DNA of 64,000 nt, from NCBI RefSeq assembly GCF_902686445.1, contig NC_062220.1, positions 93,930,143 to 93,994,142 on the forward strand, read 5' to 3'. This DNA comes from Sciurus carolinensis (Eukaryota > Chordata > Mammalia > Rodentia > Sciuridae). The position numbers and the translations under genes are program-made. How positions within the stretch are numbered: the first letter of the stretch is position 1; each line of letters opens with the position of its first letter. Positions 23,189 through 34,420 of the stretch are shown in pieces. The notes under the pieces are model-generated. The model was not told where the DNA came from. It made no database searches and saw only the letters and a program-made list of their open reading frames with translations.

Positions 23189-23594
23189 TTGCTATGGTCT
23201 GAATGTGGTGGGCATGCCCTGAGATTTCATGTATTGAAATCCAGTCCCCATTGTTAGGTATTAAGAGTGTGGAAAAAATCTGACTATGGTGATTAGAACC
23301 GGTACCTTTGAAAGGTGATTGGGATTAGACAAGATCATTAGGGTGGAGTCCTCCTGATTGAATACTAGTGACTTTATAAGAAGAGGAAGAGAACAGACAG
23401 ACACACATGCACACTCCCTGTCTCTTGCCATGTGATGTCCTTCCTGTCAGGAACCTGCCAGCAATAAAGCCATCACCAGATGCAGCCCCTAGACATTGCA
23501 CCTTCATAAACAGGAGCCAAAATAAACCTCTTTCCTTAATAAAGTAGCCTGCCTCAAGCACTTAATTAGAGTAACAATAAGCAGGACTAATATA
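23189..23594 (+). mobile_element. ERVL-MaLR solo LTR (MLT1/MST-like)
   Basis: 'gctatggtctgaatgtggtg' opens the element. It is followed by 'gaaatccagtccccattgtt', 'ttagggtggagtcctcctga', 'ctcttgccatgtgatgtcct' and the polyadenylation region 'gagccaaaataaacctcttt'. It is more diverged than the LTR at 21363. Confidence 0.8.
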
Positions 23595-24837
23595 AGAGTA
23601 ACCAAGACTGAGTTTTAGCCATCACTTAATAATACGACACATTCACCCTTTCCTTCTAGGTGTGAGTGTGGTGAGGCAAGGACTGTATCCACAAGATCTC
23701 TCATTTTCATTTTGAGACACTTCTACAGTAAAGATGGTCAATGCACCTAAAACCCAAAGGACTTTGTGTTAAAAGTCTCACAAAGTGACCCAGTATAAGG
23801 AGGGCTAGGATTTCTCCAATGCCCAAGGAAAGAGACACTATGATTAGAAGCAGAGTGGCTATGGGGGCAGACAAAGTCACTTGCCTACAAGAAGGCTAAA
23901 ACTACAAGGAAGATTATGCTAAGGCTTGAACGTATTGAGCCTGACTGCAGATGCAAGAGGATGCTGGCCACCAAGAAATGCAAGCATTGTGAACTGGGAG
24001 GAGACACCAAGAGAAAGGACCAAGTGATTCAGTTTTAAACTTTTTTGACTTTTTTCATCTAATTTTGAGGGGAAAATATTGAAGCTATACAAAAATTACT
24101 TGTAGGAAAACGAAGAACTGATATAATCATAAAAAATAGTATGATAAATCCTACTGCTTTCTGTGGTCAAGCCTTATCTCTGTGTGTGTTTTTCTCTGTC
24201 TCTCTCTATTCTATCATTCTTGGAGGAGACTGGGTTATTGAGCAGAGGGCTAGAGGTGTGAGTAGAAGGGAAGTGTTGGAGTGACTTGGGAAGCAGATTG
24301 AGAGTCAATGACCAATAATTAAATGGAAACCACACAGTTGGCATCCATTCAACCAAGAGGCATCTCAGAAGGACTGGGCAAAGATCAGGTACAGGGCCAC
24401 AGGCTGGAATTGGGACCATCAGACAGAAGTGAGACCTATGAAGAGTCTCACCTGATTCCCCAAGCCTGTTGGCACAGGATTACAGGTCCCTCTGCCATCT
24501 TGGCTGGAGGCTTTGGGGGTCTGCTTAGACAAGCCCTGAGTTTTGTAGTGTTACCCTCCTCCCACAACTTGTTACTTTTACACAATGCCCACTGCACCAC
24601 AATTCTGAAATACAGACCTCTCCCCAGATTATTTGGTGTTTTATTCTATAGGTCTCTATGCACATTCATGTTGGGAGGAGCCCCAAACTCTCTCTGGGTC
24701 AGAGGTTTTTAAACAATGTTCTGAAGTACCTAGGTAACCACCTCAGATCACCCATGGTCACAAGCCCAGAGGCTGATCTTCTCTTTGCCCCAATAATATA
24801 AGCATGGCCTCAATGGCTTTCTTCCTGCATGCATGAT
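23595..24837. other. Non-coding stretch, nothing recognised
   Basis: ORFs of 81 codons (minus, 24174-24419) and 129 codons (plus, 24323-24712) overlap and match no family I know. There is no splice-framed or promoter context. Confidence 0.4.
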
Positions 24838-25257
24838 GTTTTAGTCAGTTTTTTTCACTGCTGTGACTAAAAGACCAATCAGCACAATTTTAAAGGAGGA
24901 AAAGTTCACTTAAGGGTTTCAGAGGTCTCAATCCATAGGCAGCAGTGTCCATTCCTTGGGGCTGGAGGTGAGGCTGAACACCTTGGCAGAGTATGTGGTA
25001 CAGGAAAGCAGATCACATGGAAGCAGAGAGACTGGTCTCCATTTGTCAGATACAAATATATACCCAAAACCCACGCCCCCAATTAACTACTTCCTCCAGT
25101 CACACCCCACCTGTATCCAGTTACCATTCAGTTAATCCCATCAGGGATTAATTCACTGATTAGATTAAGACTATAGCCCAATCATTTCTCCTCCAAACCT
25201 TCTGGCATTGTCTCATAAGTGAGCTTTTGGGGGACACTTCACATCCAAGCCATAACA
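24838..25257 (-). mobile_element. ERVL-MaLR solo LTR, reverse orientation
   Basis: The plus strand starts 'tgttttagtcag' and ends 'ccaagccataaca'. Landmarks are 'aaaagttcacttaagggttt', 'ccattccttggggctggagg', 'aactacttcctccagtcaca' and 'tctcataagtgagcttttgg'. The same family recurs at 58469-58891 and 61064-61567, all in minus orientation. Confidence 0.85.
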
Positions 25258-25875
25258 CATCATGACGTTTCAGATTCCATCCAAGACAATAGTTTTTAAA
25301 TGTCTTCCTATGTTTTAAACCTCTGAATCCAGGTGTGATTAGAATTTCTGACAGCCAGAGTGCATGGCTAGAAATGTGTTTTCCCTCTCTTCTAAAGGAA
25401 CCATTTACAGAATTTGAATGTAAGAGATCTCTAACAGAACGCTTTTTGCACCTGCTCCTGAAAGTTCTAAAATAATATATAAAAGCTGTCAAAGTCAATG
25501 TTATACACAATTACTTGCAGAGCATATCATTTTCTAGGCTGGACAAACTGGACATTTTGATTCTACTAAGACAAATTTGGGCAAAACATTAAAACTCCAT
25601 AACTGCTAAATGATACGTATTTGTTGATTTATTATATACATTTGCTATTTTATATGGCTTAGTAAGAATCCAATTAGAGCAAGCATCTTCAGGTTTCATT
25701 GTTTTGCAAAGGATAAAAATATCATAAATGTTTGGATTTTTTTTAATAAAGTAATACAGGTAGCAAAGTATCTTCTTCTAGGGTCATGATTTTTTTTTTT
25801 ATGCCTGAAGATCTATGAGACACCAACCTGCCGGGATGGTGCTAAATCAGCCACTAAGAGGGAATTGGTTTGATA
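25258..25875. other. Repeat-poor AT-rich segment between two LTRs
   Basis: No gene was recognised. A 116-codon minus-strand ORF (25160-25510) begins inside the adjacent LTR region and has no domain. Confidence 0.4.
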
Positions 25876-26250
25876 TCTGTTACAGTTTGCATCTAGAATG
25901 TTCCCCAAAGGCCTGTGTATTAGAGACTTGGCCCCCAGCTTGGTGCTATTGGGAGGTGATGGAGCTTTTAGAGGTGGGAAGGAAGGAATGTCTTTGGGTC
26001 ATTGGGGACAAGCCCTTAAAGGGGATAGTGGGGTCCTGATTTCTTCCTCTTCCTCTCTTTTGCTTCCAAGTGGTAAGGTGAGCAGTTTTGCTCCACCTCC
26101 CACTCTTGCCATAAGATGCTGCCTCACCACAGACCCAAAGCAATGGGACTTATCAATCATGGACTGAAGTCTTCAAAACTGTGATCCAAATAAAATTTTT
26201 TAAAGTTTATTATTTCAGGTACTTGGGTACTTGTTATAGTAAAGGACCAC
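25876..26250 (+). mobile_element. ERVL-MaLR solo LTR (MST-like)
   Basis: Opens 'tctgttacagtttgc', followed by 'tgttccccaaaggcctgtgt', 'ggtgctattgggaggtgatg', 'gcctcaccacagacccaaag' and the polyadenylation region 'gatccaaataaaattt'. It faces the LTR at 24838 in opposite orientation. Confidence 0.85.
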
Positions 26251-26996
26251 TGGCTTGCATAATATCCATTCTTCACTAACTTGAATCCATGCCTGTAAGT
26301 TGTCAATAGCTACAGGCAAGATCGAAGATCCCCCAATGCCAGGTCAGAGGCAGAATCTCTAAGGCATGTTAGGTCTTTATCAGACTCAAAACTCAAGTTA
26401 TTTGTCTTTGTGCTTAAAGCTTAACTTTTTTGCATGCAAAGTACGTATCTGGATACAAAATTGGATCCAAAAGATCCAAATGTCTAACAGTGCTAAGAGG
26501 AAACAGAATCAGAGAGGTGAGACTAGTCCAAGGTCCCTGAGTCTGTAATGGCAAGACTAGAAAAAAGATCAGGATGCCAGCTAAAAGTTTAGACATCCAC
26601 CTCCCTCCTCCATTTTTTATTTTCACCTTTACCCTCTGTTTCTCTATTCCTTTTTCTTTCTGTGTGTTTTGTTTGTATGTTTAAGTCCCTGAGGCTGAGT
26701 TCACTGGAGTGGCCTCTCAGACAAGGCCAGGTCCTCTACCTGTCACCAGAGGAGATGACCACCCAGCAGTAGTCAGAGTACAGCATCCCTGTAGCTTTCC
26801 AGACTCATACCTGGGCCCCAGGATATCAGCAGGCAGTTAGTCACTCTAGTTTAGTCATGGTCATTTCTCTCCTCTGTGTACAAGTGTGCATCCGTTTAAG
26901 TGACTAAGAATGAGGCACAGTTGGAGAGGGCTTGGAGTGTGGGGAGAGAAGGAAGATGTGATTGTATCCACATTCCCTATAGCAGAGACTACTTTC
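26251..26996. other. Non-coding stretch, nothing recognised
   Basis: Short ORFs of 60-70 codons only; no repeat signature seen. Confidence 0.45.
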
Positions 26997-27235
26997 AAGA
27001 ATCCAGGTAAGAGCCAGGCATGGTGACCCATGCCTGTAATCCCAGACGCTTGGGAGGCTGAGGCAGGAGGAGTATAAGTTCAAAGCCAGACTCAGTAACT
27101 TAGCAAGGCCCTAAGGAGCTTAGGGAGACTCTGTCTCCAAAAAAATATAAAAATGGGCTGGGGACGTGGCTCAGTGGTTAAGCACCCCTGGGTTCAATCT
27201 CTAGTATCAAAAAAAAAAAAAAAGAACCCAGGTAA
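26997..27235 (+). mobile_element. MEN-type SINE with target-site duplication
   Basis: Complete B1-ID dimer: 'gccaggcatggtgacccatg', 'cctgtaatcccagacgcttg', 'gggctggggacgtggctcag', 'tggttaagcacccctgggtt', then an A run. AAGAATCCAGGTAA (26997-27010) and AAGAACCCAGGTAA (27222-27235) are the 14-bp target-site duplication with one mismatch. This is the best-preserved MEN copy in the window. Confidence 0.93.
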
Positions 27236-27474
27236 TTTTCCTGGACCTCACCATCTATGAACTCAGCCCTAAGGTCATTAAACCACTAGAAATTATTAGA
27301 AGTCCAGACCAACAAAGATGGATACCATCCCTCTCTCCCTTCCTCTCCTTCCTTGTCTTGCTTCCACATAGGTGCTAGGGTTGGCGGGGCATGATAACTG
27401 CTCTAACAGACTTCAAAAACAGATTTAAAAAAGACAGAAATATGAAAGGTATGTTAAGTCCTGTATTTGGTGTT

Positions 27475-27610
27475 GAATTCTCACTACAGCCCTTTAAGAC
27501 AGGCATAATAATACCAGAATGTAAGAAAATGTTGCCCAGAAGTACAAGGAAATTCACTCAGGAACTCAACCAGGAACTGGAAGGACAAGGATTCAAACCA
27601 AACTTTGAAT
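27475..27610 (-). repeat. MIR fragment, antisense, diverged
   Basis: 'ctacagccctttaagacagg' followed by 'gaactggaaggacaaggatt' and 'caaaccaa' keeps the complement order of the MIR core. The 77-codon ORF over it is incidental. Confidence 0.45.
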
Positions 27611-28165
27611 GCAGAGCCCACTAAGACTGAGAAGGCACCAGAATACACTTTGTTTCCTTCCAGTTGTCTTTTGCCTCCCCACCTCCACTCCATGTAGGTC
27701 AGTACTTGGTGAAGAACTTCCTTTCAGAACACCCAGGACATGTAGACGGCTCAGCAGAAGCAGCCATTGGCCATCAGTGCCTTACCTAAGGAATCTTCAC
27801 AGCCACCATATTTCACTCTCACCGGCCCTTCTGGAGTCAGCAGCCCTTTGTGGAGAAGAGGGAGCTCTGAGTCTGAACCTTCAGCCCACCTTCCGGGTTT
27901 GCTTGAGCAAGAGAAGCAAACTAAATCAGGAACAATTTTAACAATTGTGCTGAAATCCTGTTTCATGGTTTTAGAGTGTCACCACCACTGACATGGAGCA
28001 GGCGATAACTGTGTTCATGCTTTGTGAATCTAAACTACCACTGGTCAGACCTCACAGCCCAGCACCTTCTCCTTGCTCTCAGAGCGGGAGCTGGGCTCCA
28101 GAAGCACAGAGGATCCACCAGCCTGCCTACCATGGACAGGACCTCCAACCAACCAACAAACTCCT
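27611..28165. other. Non-coding stretch, nothing recognised
   Basis: Three overlapping ORFs in different frames (27609-27991) and more at 27993-28273 indicate composition rather than coding. Confidence 0.4.
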
Positions 28166-28305
28166 TCACCCCTCAAAATAGCCCTGAGGAACAAGAAGAT
28201 AGTATTCTTCCCAAATTACAGACAAGGAGAAACTGAGGCACAGGGAGGTTATATTATTTGTCCAAGGTCCTAGAACTTGTACATAGTAGAGCGGAGACCA
28301 TCTCC
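28166..28305 (-). repeat. MIR, antisense
   Basis: 'acagacaaggagaaactgag' followed by 'gcacagggaggtta' and 'tccaaggtcctagaacttgt' is a clear complement of the MIR core. Confidence 0.8.
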
Positions 28306-29049
28306 TTGGACTTCTGACTCCTAGACCTTTGTTCTTCCCATGACCCACTGAAGCAAGAGATGCAGTCTTATTAACATTTGTCATTATTCTTTAGTCTTCA
28401 TAATGAACTAAGGGACTTCTTCAGGGTTCTCTATTAAAACATTGCCCAATAGTAACAGGGATAGTGTTATTCTCCCTCCTCTCCCCCCAATAAGGTCATC
28501 TGCTAATAAATTCCCCTCTTTTGCCCCAAGTTCCACCCCTTTCTGACCTCTGCCCTTGCCATTGCCACTCATTCCCACAATCTGCTTTGACAACTGTTCT
28601 TTCCGACATGTCCCAAGGCCTTCCACCCTATCAGGTCCCCAGCAGGGAAGCATCCTTGGAGATTTCCATCTCAGATACATTTATCCAAGTGAAAGAAACT
28701 GGGAAATAATGAGAAAAGAGAAAATGTGGAAACAGCAGCTGTTTTCTCTCTCCTCCCTGGAGAGAGGAACTGAAGGAAAGAGGGAGAAATATTTCCTGCT
28801 TCTACAAACAACCCAGCTCCGAAGGGAGGCTTCTTTTACATACACTTTGCAGGGATGACTTAAGTAAGTCTTGACGACTCTCTTTCCCTGGAGACTAGAC
28901 TAAAAGTATTGTTTAGAAATCTAATATATGGTTTATTTACTCAATTTGTGCTGAGCTCCACAGTTCCTTCAGGCCAGCCTCACTCGCCCATTACTCTATT
29001 AATGCTCCATTACTGAAATTAGTGCTGTAATTGGAGGGGGAAGGGCCGA
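28306..29049. other. Upstream flank of the CpG-rich candidate promoter
   Basis: No repeat was recognised. The last 100 bp (about 28960-29049) contain TAAT/ATTA-type motifs ('ctattaatgctccattactg', 'gctgtaattggag') immediately before the CpG-rich part, and may belong to the same regulatory unit. Confidence 0.4.
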
Positions 29050-29443
29050 AGAAGGGGGCACTCCTTAAAGGCGCAGGTCTTGGCTAATCACATCACCGGC
29101 CGAAGCACGGAAAAACTGGTGTGCCGGCCTCAACAGCGTTTGGGCCAAAGCGACGCCTTCGCAGTCAGGCGGCAAGAAATGGACTGGCCGCGATGTTGCA
29201 CCGGCCAATCAGCGCGCGGCTCAGGGACCCGCTCGGCCCAGCCCAGCCGCGATCGGGAGCCCGCACAGATCACAGCACAGCTGGGGAGCAGCACCTGTGC
29301 CCGGCCGCGCAGGGCGGAGGGAGTGGCTGTCACTGCCCCTCGCCGCAGCTCCGCTGATCTTGATGCTTTGTCGCTGTGTAACCCTTCACACCAGCAGTTC
29401 CAAACAGCCCCCATGTCTGTCTCTGATCCCGCATTCCTGACAG
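29050..29443 (+). promoter_or_regulatory. CpG-rich candidate promoter with putative first exon
   Basis: Roughly thirty CpG dinucleotides fall in about 350 bp, far above the rest of the window. An NF-Y-type CCAATCAG is at 29205-29212, beside the GC-rich motif 'gcgcgcggc'. There is no TATA box, as is usual for CpG-island promoters. Downstream, an ATG at 29413 opens 31 nt, reading Met-Ser-Val-Ser-Asp-Pro, that end at a strong splice donor, CAG|GTGAGCT (exon end 29443). A 209-codon open frame spans 29080-29709 in the same frame, but much of it may simply reflect few stops in GC-rich DNA. The downstream gene is not in view or not recognised. It could be a protein-coding first exon, a lncRNA promoter or an orphan CpG island. 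Confidence 0.6.
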
Positions 29444-29639
29444 GTGAGCTCAGGCCCTTTGTCTTAAGCTTCCTCGACTGCCCTTATCTTTACTTCCACA
29501 CGCTTCGTGTTTGCTTTTCTGTTTGCATACGTACTCAGAGCCCAGTCGCCCTCCCTCCCACGCGCACACTCACTCACTGTACCTTCAGTCTGCACAGCCT
29601 ACTCCAAGAACCGGTGCTCCGCATCCTGATTTGTTTGCT

Positions 29640-29710
29640 GTCAGGTAAAATGCAGCCGGCTACTTGGTATTCAGCCCATCACTTCCTCTTAGAAATGAAT
29701 TTCTGGTGAG
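29640..29710 (+). other. Alternative splice-donor candidates downstream of the CpG island
   Basis: Two further donor-like sites follow the one at 29443/29444: CAG|GTAAAA (exon end 29644) and CTG|GTGAGT (exon end 29705). Both are consistent with alternative first-exon ends, and both may be fortuitous. Confidence 0.3.
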
Positions 29711-31334
29711 TGCTGACCACACTTTTTGCCCCTAATCTTTACCGGACACTCAGTACTCAATTCTTGGGATCTGAACTACACCCTCTCCTAACTGCTGAGA
29801 CAGCTTGCTTAAAGGTCCCCAGTTTTCCAATCCAATGGCCCTTTCTCAATTTTTATTCCCCAAGGGACATCTGAGTAACATCTAAAATTACCAAACATCC
29901 TCTTTCTGAGGCAAATGTCCTCTTCTTCACCTTTACAAAATGTTTTCTCCAAGTTCTCTTCCTCTTCTCTCTGACAGAACATTCTCCTTCTATGGCTGAG
30001 ATTTTTAACAGTTTCTTTTTTTTTTTTTTTTTTTTTTTAATCACATGGTCTTTTGAAAATCTAGTGAAAAAACAAACATTCAGCCGATTCATGAACCCTA
30101 TGGGAACCTGCAAATCCTAGGTTAACTACCTCTGCCTCTTTATTTTGTGATGATCTTGTCAATTCTTATTTTTTAAAAATAATATATATTTGGGCAATTC
30201 CCAAATTCATATGGCTAGCCTGGATTTTTTTTTTAAACCAGTTCCTTACCTGAATTTTCAGCCACCTTATGAACACTCCATATATACCCCAAAGACACCT
30301 TTTCCTCTTACCTGGCCTATCTCTGTTGACGACTTGATAACATTCTATAGCTATGCAAGCTGGAAAACTTATGGTCACCATTAACTCTTCTGGTTTCCTA
30401 AGCCTGTCACCTAAATCTATAAGAAACTAAATCCTGGTGATTTTCTGTAACTGTGACCCTCAAAACTATTCCTTCCTCTTGGTTCCCACTGGCACTACCT
30501 TAGTTTGATTCCTCTTAACTGATCTTGCCTCCAGACTACCAGTCCATTCATATCACACCACTGATGAATTAGGTATGAAAGAGCCCAGTTCAAGGGTCTT
30601 GGACATGACAGGGGTCTTCTAGTCTGGCTCACTACTTTATCTCCAGTTCCCTTTACAATGCATCTGGATGGTGGATGTTCAGGGTCTGCTTGAATGTCTC
30701 TGATGAAGAGAAACTATCTTCTTCCTTAAACAGTCATTTAACTTTTGGTCAATTCTGGTCATGGAAGGATTCATCCTTACACTGAGTTCTGTCTTAACTA
30801 TGTCACTCCTTAGCTCTTTACTGCTTCTGTCTGCCCACAGAAGATCCAAGTGTCACCATTAACAAAGATTAACTTGATAAGTCCCTGCACACCTAGTGAC
30901 TACATTTGCCAGCCTTCCCAGTACCTATCAGTGACTAGAGACTAAATTCCTGCTAATCTAGTCACTAAAAATGAAGTATGTTGACTTTTATACATGGAGC
31001 ACACATTTCTTTGCTTTCTTGTCCTGTTCCTTGAAACTGGAATAATGAGGTTTCCTGAATCATGCAAATGAGAGCCACACCTGAGGGAATGACAGAGCAA
31101 TAGGCAGCAACCTGGGTCCTGAACCACCAAACAGAACAATCCTACCCTGACAGCCTGATTTACTCTCCTTAAGACTGTTCCAGAGGGAGCAGTAAGCTTT
31201 TCAATTCTTTAAGTCTCTGGCTATTGTTTAAATCACCTTAACCTTTAACGAAAGTATCTCTCATCAATCCCCCTTAGTTTATGTCCCAGCCACGTGGGAC
31301 TTGTTTCCATGTCCAAATATAATGTGCCTTTCGT
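29711..31334. other. Non-coding stretch, possible first-intron sequence
   Basis: Contains an uninterrupted T run at about 30016-30039 and small ORFs without domains. No transposon was recognised with confidence. If the CpG-island transcript is real, this is its intron. Confidence 0.4.
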
Positions 31335-31490
31335 GTTTCTGTTCCATTGTTCAAGTTGATGCCACTGCCCTCAATGTCTTCCCCACCTCCCCCACCTGCT
31401 GTTCTCCACTCGTCCTCCAAGACTTTCTCCAAATGCCACCTCTTCTGCTTAGACTTTTATGACTCCCCCAAGATTTTAGTAATAGGTGTT
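31335..31490 (+). repeat. L2 LINE 3' fragment
   Basis: 'tcctccaagactttctccaa' followed by 'atgccacctcttctgcttag' follows the sense L2 3' end. Confidence 0.55.
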
Positions 31491-32739
31491 GTTAAAGCCA
31501 TTTCCTCATTTTTTCAACATTTAGGAGTGTTTTTGACCAGAGACAACAAAAAATCCAACTGGCCCTGGCTAGGCTGAAGGATGCTTATTTCCTTAACAAA
31601 AAGTCAGGTGATAGGTGGTCTCAGGTTTTTCGTGATGGCTCAATAATGCTACCAAGGCCCCGGACTCCAATATCTCTTTGCCACCCACAGTTGTTGTCTC
31701 TGGGTCTCAGGATCACAAAAGAGCTTCTCTAGTTTTAAGCATCACACACTTATACAAGAGCATTCCAAGCAGGAAGAATGGATGCAGAAATAAAATATTT
31801 TCTCCTTGTGGTTTCCTTTATCAGGGAGAAATATCATTTTTCAGATGTGTTGTTCAAAAGAACTCCCTGAAGTTTAATGGTCAGAACTGTCTCACACACA
31901 CATCCCTAAGCTGGTCACTGGCAGAGGGAAGCTAATCAGACCACCATGACAGATAAAATTAAAGGGAGTTCTATTAGCAAAAAAGGAGGGGAAATAGTTG
32001 TTTGTGTGACCATGTAAGCAACTAACCATACTGTGTTGTTATAAGACATCACTTTATTCCGGACTAAGAATTCCTTAGAGGAGCAGAGATTGTTCACCTT
32101 GGAACCATTTTGTCCCCCTAGCCCACAAAGATGTTTAAAAGATGTTTTAAAGGATAAATGAAGAAACCCACATCTCCTGATTCTTTCCCTGGTTTCCCAA
32201 GTGCTTAGCACTCTTGTCATATCCAAAATTTGACTTGGGCCCCTGTGCAAGAAGAGAGAAAAATGAGGAGATTCAACACCACTCACCTCAGTGTGAAATT
32301 AAATAGAACTAACACTGATCATTCCCAGGAGACCTAGATTATTTTAAGGGTGTGCAGGTGAAATACTATTAGTGTCTCACTTCTCTTTATCCTTTGGTGC
32401 TGCTGCTGAAGCCAGAGTCAGAAGTGCTAAAATCTAACTGAAAAGGCTGGTCTCAGGACACTTCTGGACATATCAAAGTTAGAAAGATAAAAATCCCATA
32501 AGATCAATTCTTGTGAGACTTAAGGCTGTGTCTTGGAATGACTCAAGGCTTCTGGAGAAGTGGCTGTCCTTCAGGGTGCCCTCTGGGTCAGTGGAGAGCT
32601 ACAGAGTCACACCTTCTTGGGGCAGAGTGATATCTTCCATTGCCACAAAGAAGACCCTGCTAATGATTTCCCAAACACAGCACTTCTAAGTGGTCTGTGC
32701 TGTTCTCTGGTGGGAGCACACTCCTAGAAAGGGGGAGGG
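31491..32739. other. Non-coding stretch, nothing recognised
   Basis: ORFs at 31678-31935 (plus) and 31936-32286 (minus) have no recognisable domain; no repeat signature seen. Confidence 0.4.
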
Positions 32740-32855
32740 CTATTGTGAGAACTGAATGAGATCAAGTGTGTTGAAAGTGCCATGTAAGATGAGATTTGCG
32801 AAAGGAGTCCCCAGTGCCATGTGACCCCCATAGTAGATGTCAATAAATGTCAACT
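32740..32855 (+). repeat. Possible MIR 3' fragment
   Basis: 'tgtgagaactgaatgagatc' and, after a gap, 'tagatgtcaataaatgtcaa' resemble the MIR tail in sense orientation. Weak. Confidence 0.35.
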
Positions 32856-33137
32856 GATTGGTTGTTACGTGATCAAACATTCCCTTATACTCCATCCTTT
32901 CCAACCAAGATAGTGAACAGGTAGTCCACTATAATTAGAGTCTAATTGTTTGATCTTAATTTATATTTTCACCAAGAGGTAAAATACAAACTATAGAGCT
33001 TAAATCCCTCTATGATGATGACTGACCTACTGATACAACTGGAAGAGTGAGAAGATGAGCTTGAATTTTGTTATTTTTCTTTGCAATCAAGAGGCCAATT
33101 AACCCAGAAAATGTTAAAATAGAAGGTTCTCTATTTC

Positions 33138-33915
33138 AAATGCAAATCAAAAGTACCCTCAGATTTCATCTCACTTCAGTCAGAATGGCATTTATCAAGA
33201 ATACAAGCAATAATAAGTGTTGGTAAGGATGTGGGGGAAAAGGTACACTCATACATTGCTGGTGGGAAAGCAGACTGGTGCAACCACTATAGAAAGCAGT
33301 ATGAAGATTCCTAAGAATACTTGGAATGGGACCACCATTTGACCCAGCTATCCCACTCCTCGGTTTATACCCAAAGAACTTAAAATCAGCATACTACAGT
33401 AATGCAGCCACATTGATGTTTCTAGCAGCTCAATTCACAGTAGCTAAACTATGGAACCAACCTAGATGCCCTTCAACAGATGAATGGATAAAGAAAATGT
33501 GGTTTATATGCACAATGGAATATTACTCAGCCTTAAAGAAGGATGAAATTATGGCATTTGCATGTAAATGGATGGAGCTGGAGACTATCATGCTAAATGA
33601 AATAAGCCAAACCCAAAATACCAAAGGCCAAATGTTTTCTCTGATAAGGGGATGATGACCCATAATGGAGGAGGAGTAGGGAAGAATGGAAGAACTTTGA
33701 ATTGGGCAGAGAGGGTGAGGGGACCGGAGGGGGTGCATTGGGGGGAGAAGGATGGTGGAATGAGATGGACATTATCACCCTATATTTGTGTATGATTGCA
33801 TGACTGGTGTGACTGTGCATCATGTACAGCCAGAGGAATGAGAAGTTGTGCTCCATTCGTGTACAATGTATCAAAATGCATTCTGCTATCATGTATAACT
33901 TAGAACAAATTTTTT
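33138..33915 (+). mobile_element. 5'-truncated L1 (end of ORF2 + 3' UTR)
   Basis: Starts collinear with position ~10282 of the long L1 and continues through the end of ORF2. A 109-codon open frame at 33326-33655 ends '...IRG' at the natural ORF2 terminus, and a G-rich 3' UTR follows. Unlike the long L1, its 3' end has an extra ~45 bp ('tatcaaaatgcattctgcta', 'tcatgtataact') before the A/T-rich tail, so it belongs to a different 3'-end subfamily. No clear target-site duplication was found. Confidence 0.9.
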
Positions 33916-33960
33916 AAAAAGTATTCACAAGTGATACAGAAACCACGTTTTCAATAAATA

Positions 33961-33963
<3 letters not shown>

Positions 33964-34006
<43 letters not shown>
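33964..34006. repeat. (CA)n microsatellite
   Basis: Uninterrupted AC dinucleotides, about 21 repeats, close to the 3' end of the truncated L1 and possibly seeded by its tail. Confidence 0.95.
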
Positions 34007-34007
<1 letters not shown>

Positions 34008-34420
34008 GAAGGTATAAGATTCCATCCCTTGATAAGTAGTTGGCTTAAACAACTGAATAGAATATAACCAATTAAAATAATGTAGAACCTTAAATCTAAA
34101 ATGTTATTTAGTCCTTGTTCCTTTAGCTTGGAGATAGGGACATCAATAGGAAGGTGCTCAGGTTACCTCACATCTGTCTTTGGTTTGGGCTTACTTAATT
34201 GTAAACTGCATGCTTCAAAACTATTTTTCAACCTTTTCTGGTTGGTGTGGTAATTAGTAGTCCCCATAATTGAGAGTCTTCTCTTATGTTTGCTTTTTAA
34301 AAAGTTATTACCTACCTTTTTTGTTTGTATTTTCATGAGTTTCAAATTAGCATTTTGGGGGACAAAGGAGGAATACCAAACACCATAACACCAAGTTACA
34401 GAAGTCTCTACTTTCAAATT

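Noticed and set aside
24323..24712. 129-codon ORF considered as a gene
   Set aside because: No domain, overlapping opposite-strand ORF, no promoter or polyadenylation context.
29080..29709. 209-codon open frame over the CpG-rich block
   Set aside because: Frame openness is expected in GC-rich DNA. The frame runs through the strong donor at 29444, and the peptide before 29413 is low-complexity with no domain. Only the promoter and exon candidate is kept.
33964..34006. Regular repeats considered as a CRISPR-like array
   Set aside because: Plain (CA)n microsatellite in a mammalian genome. No spaced direct repeats or cas genes exist anywhere in the window.
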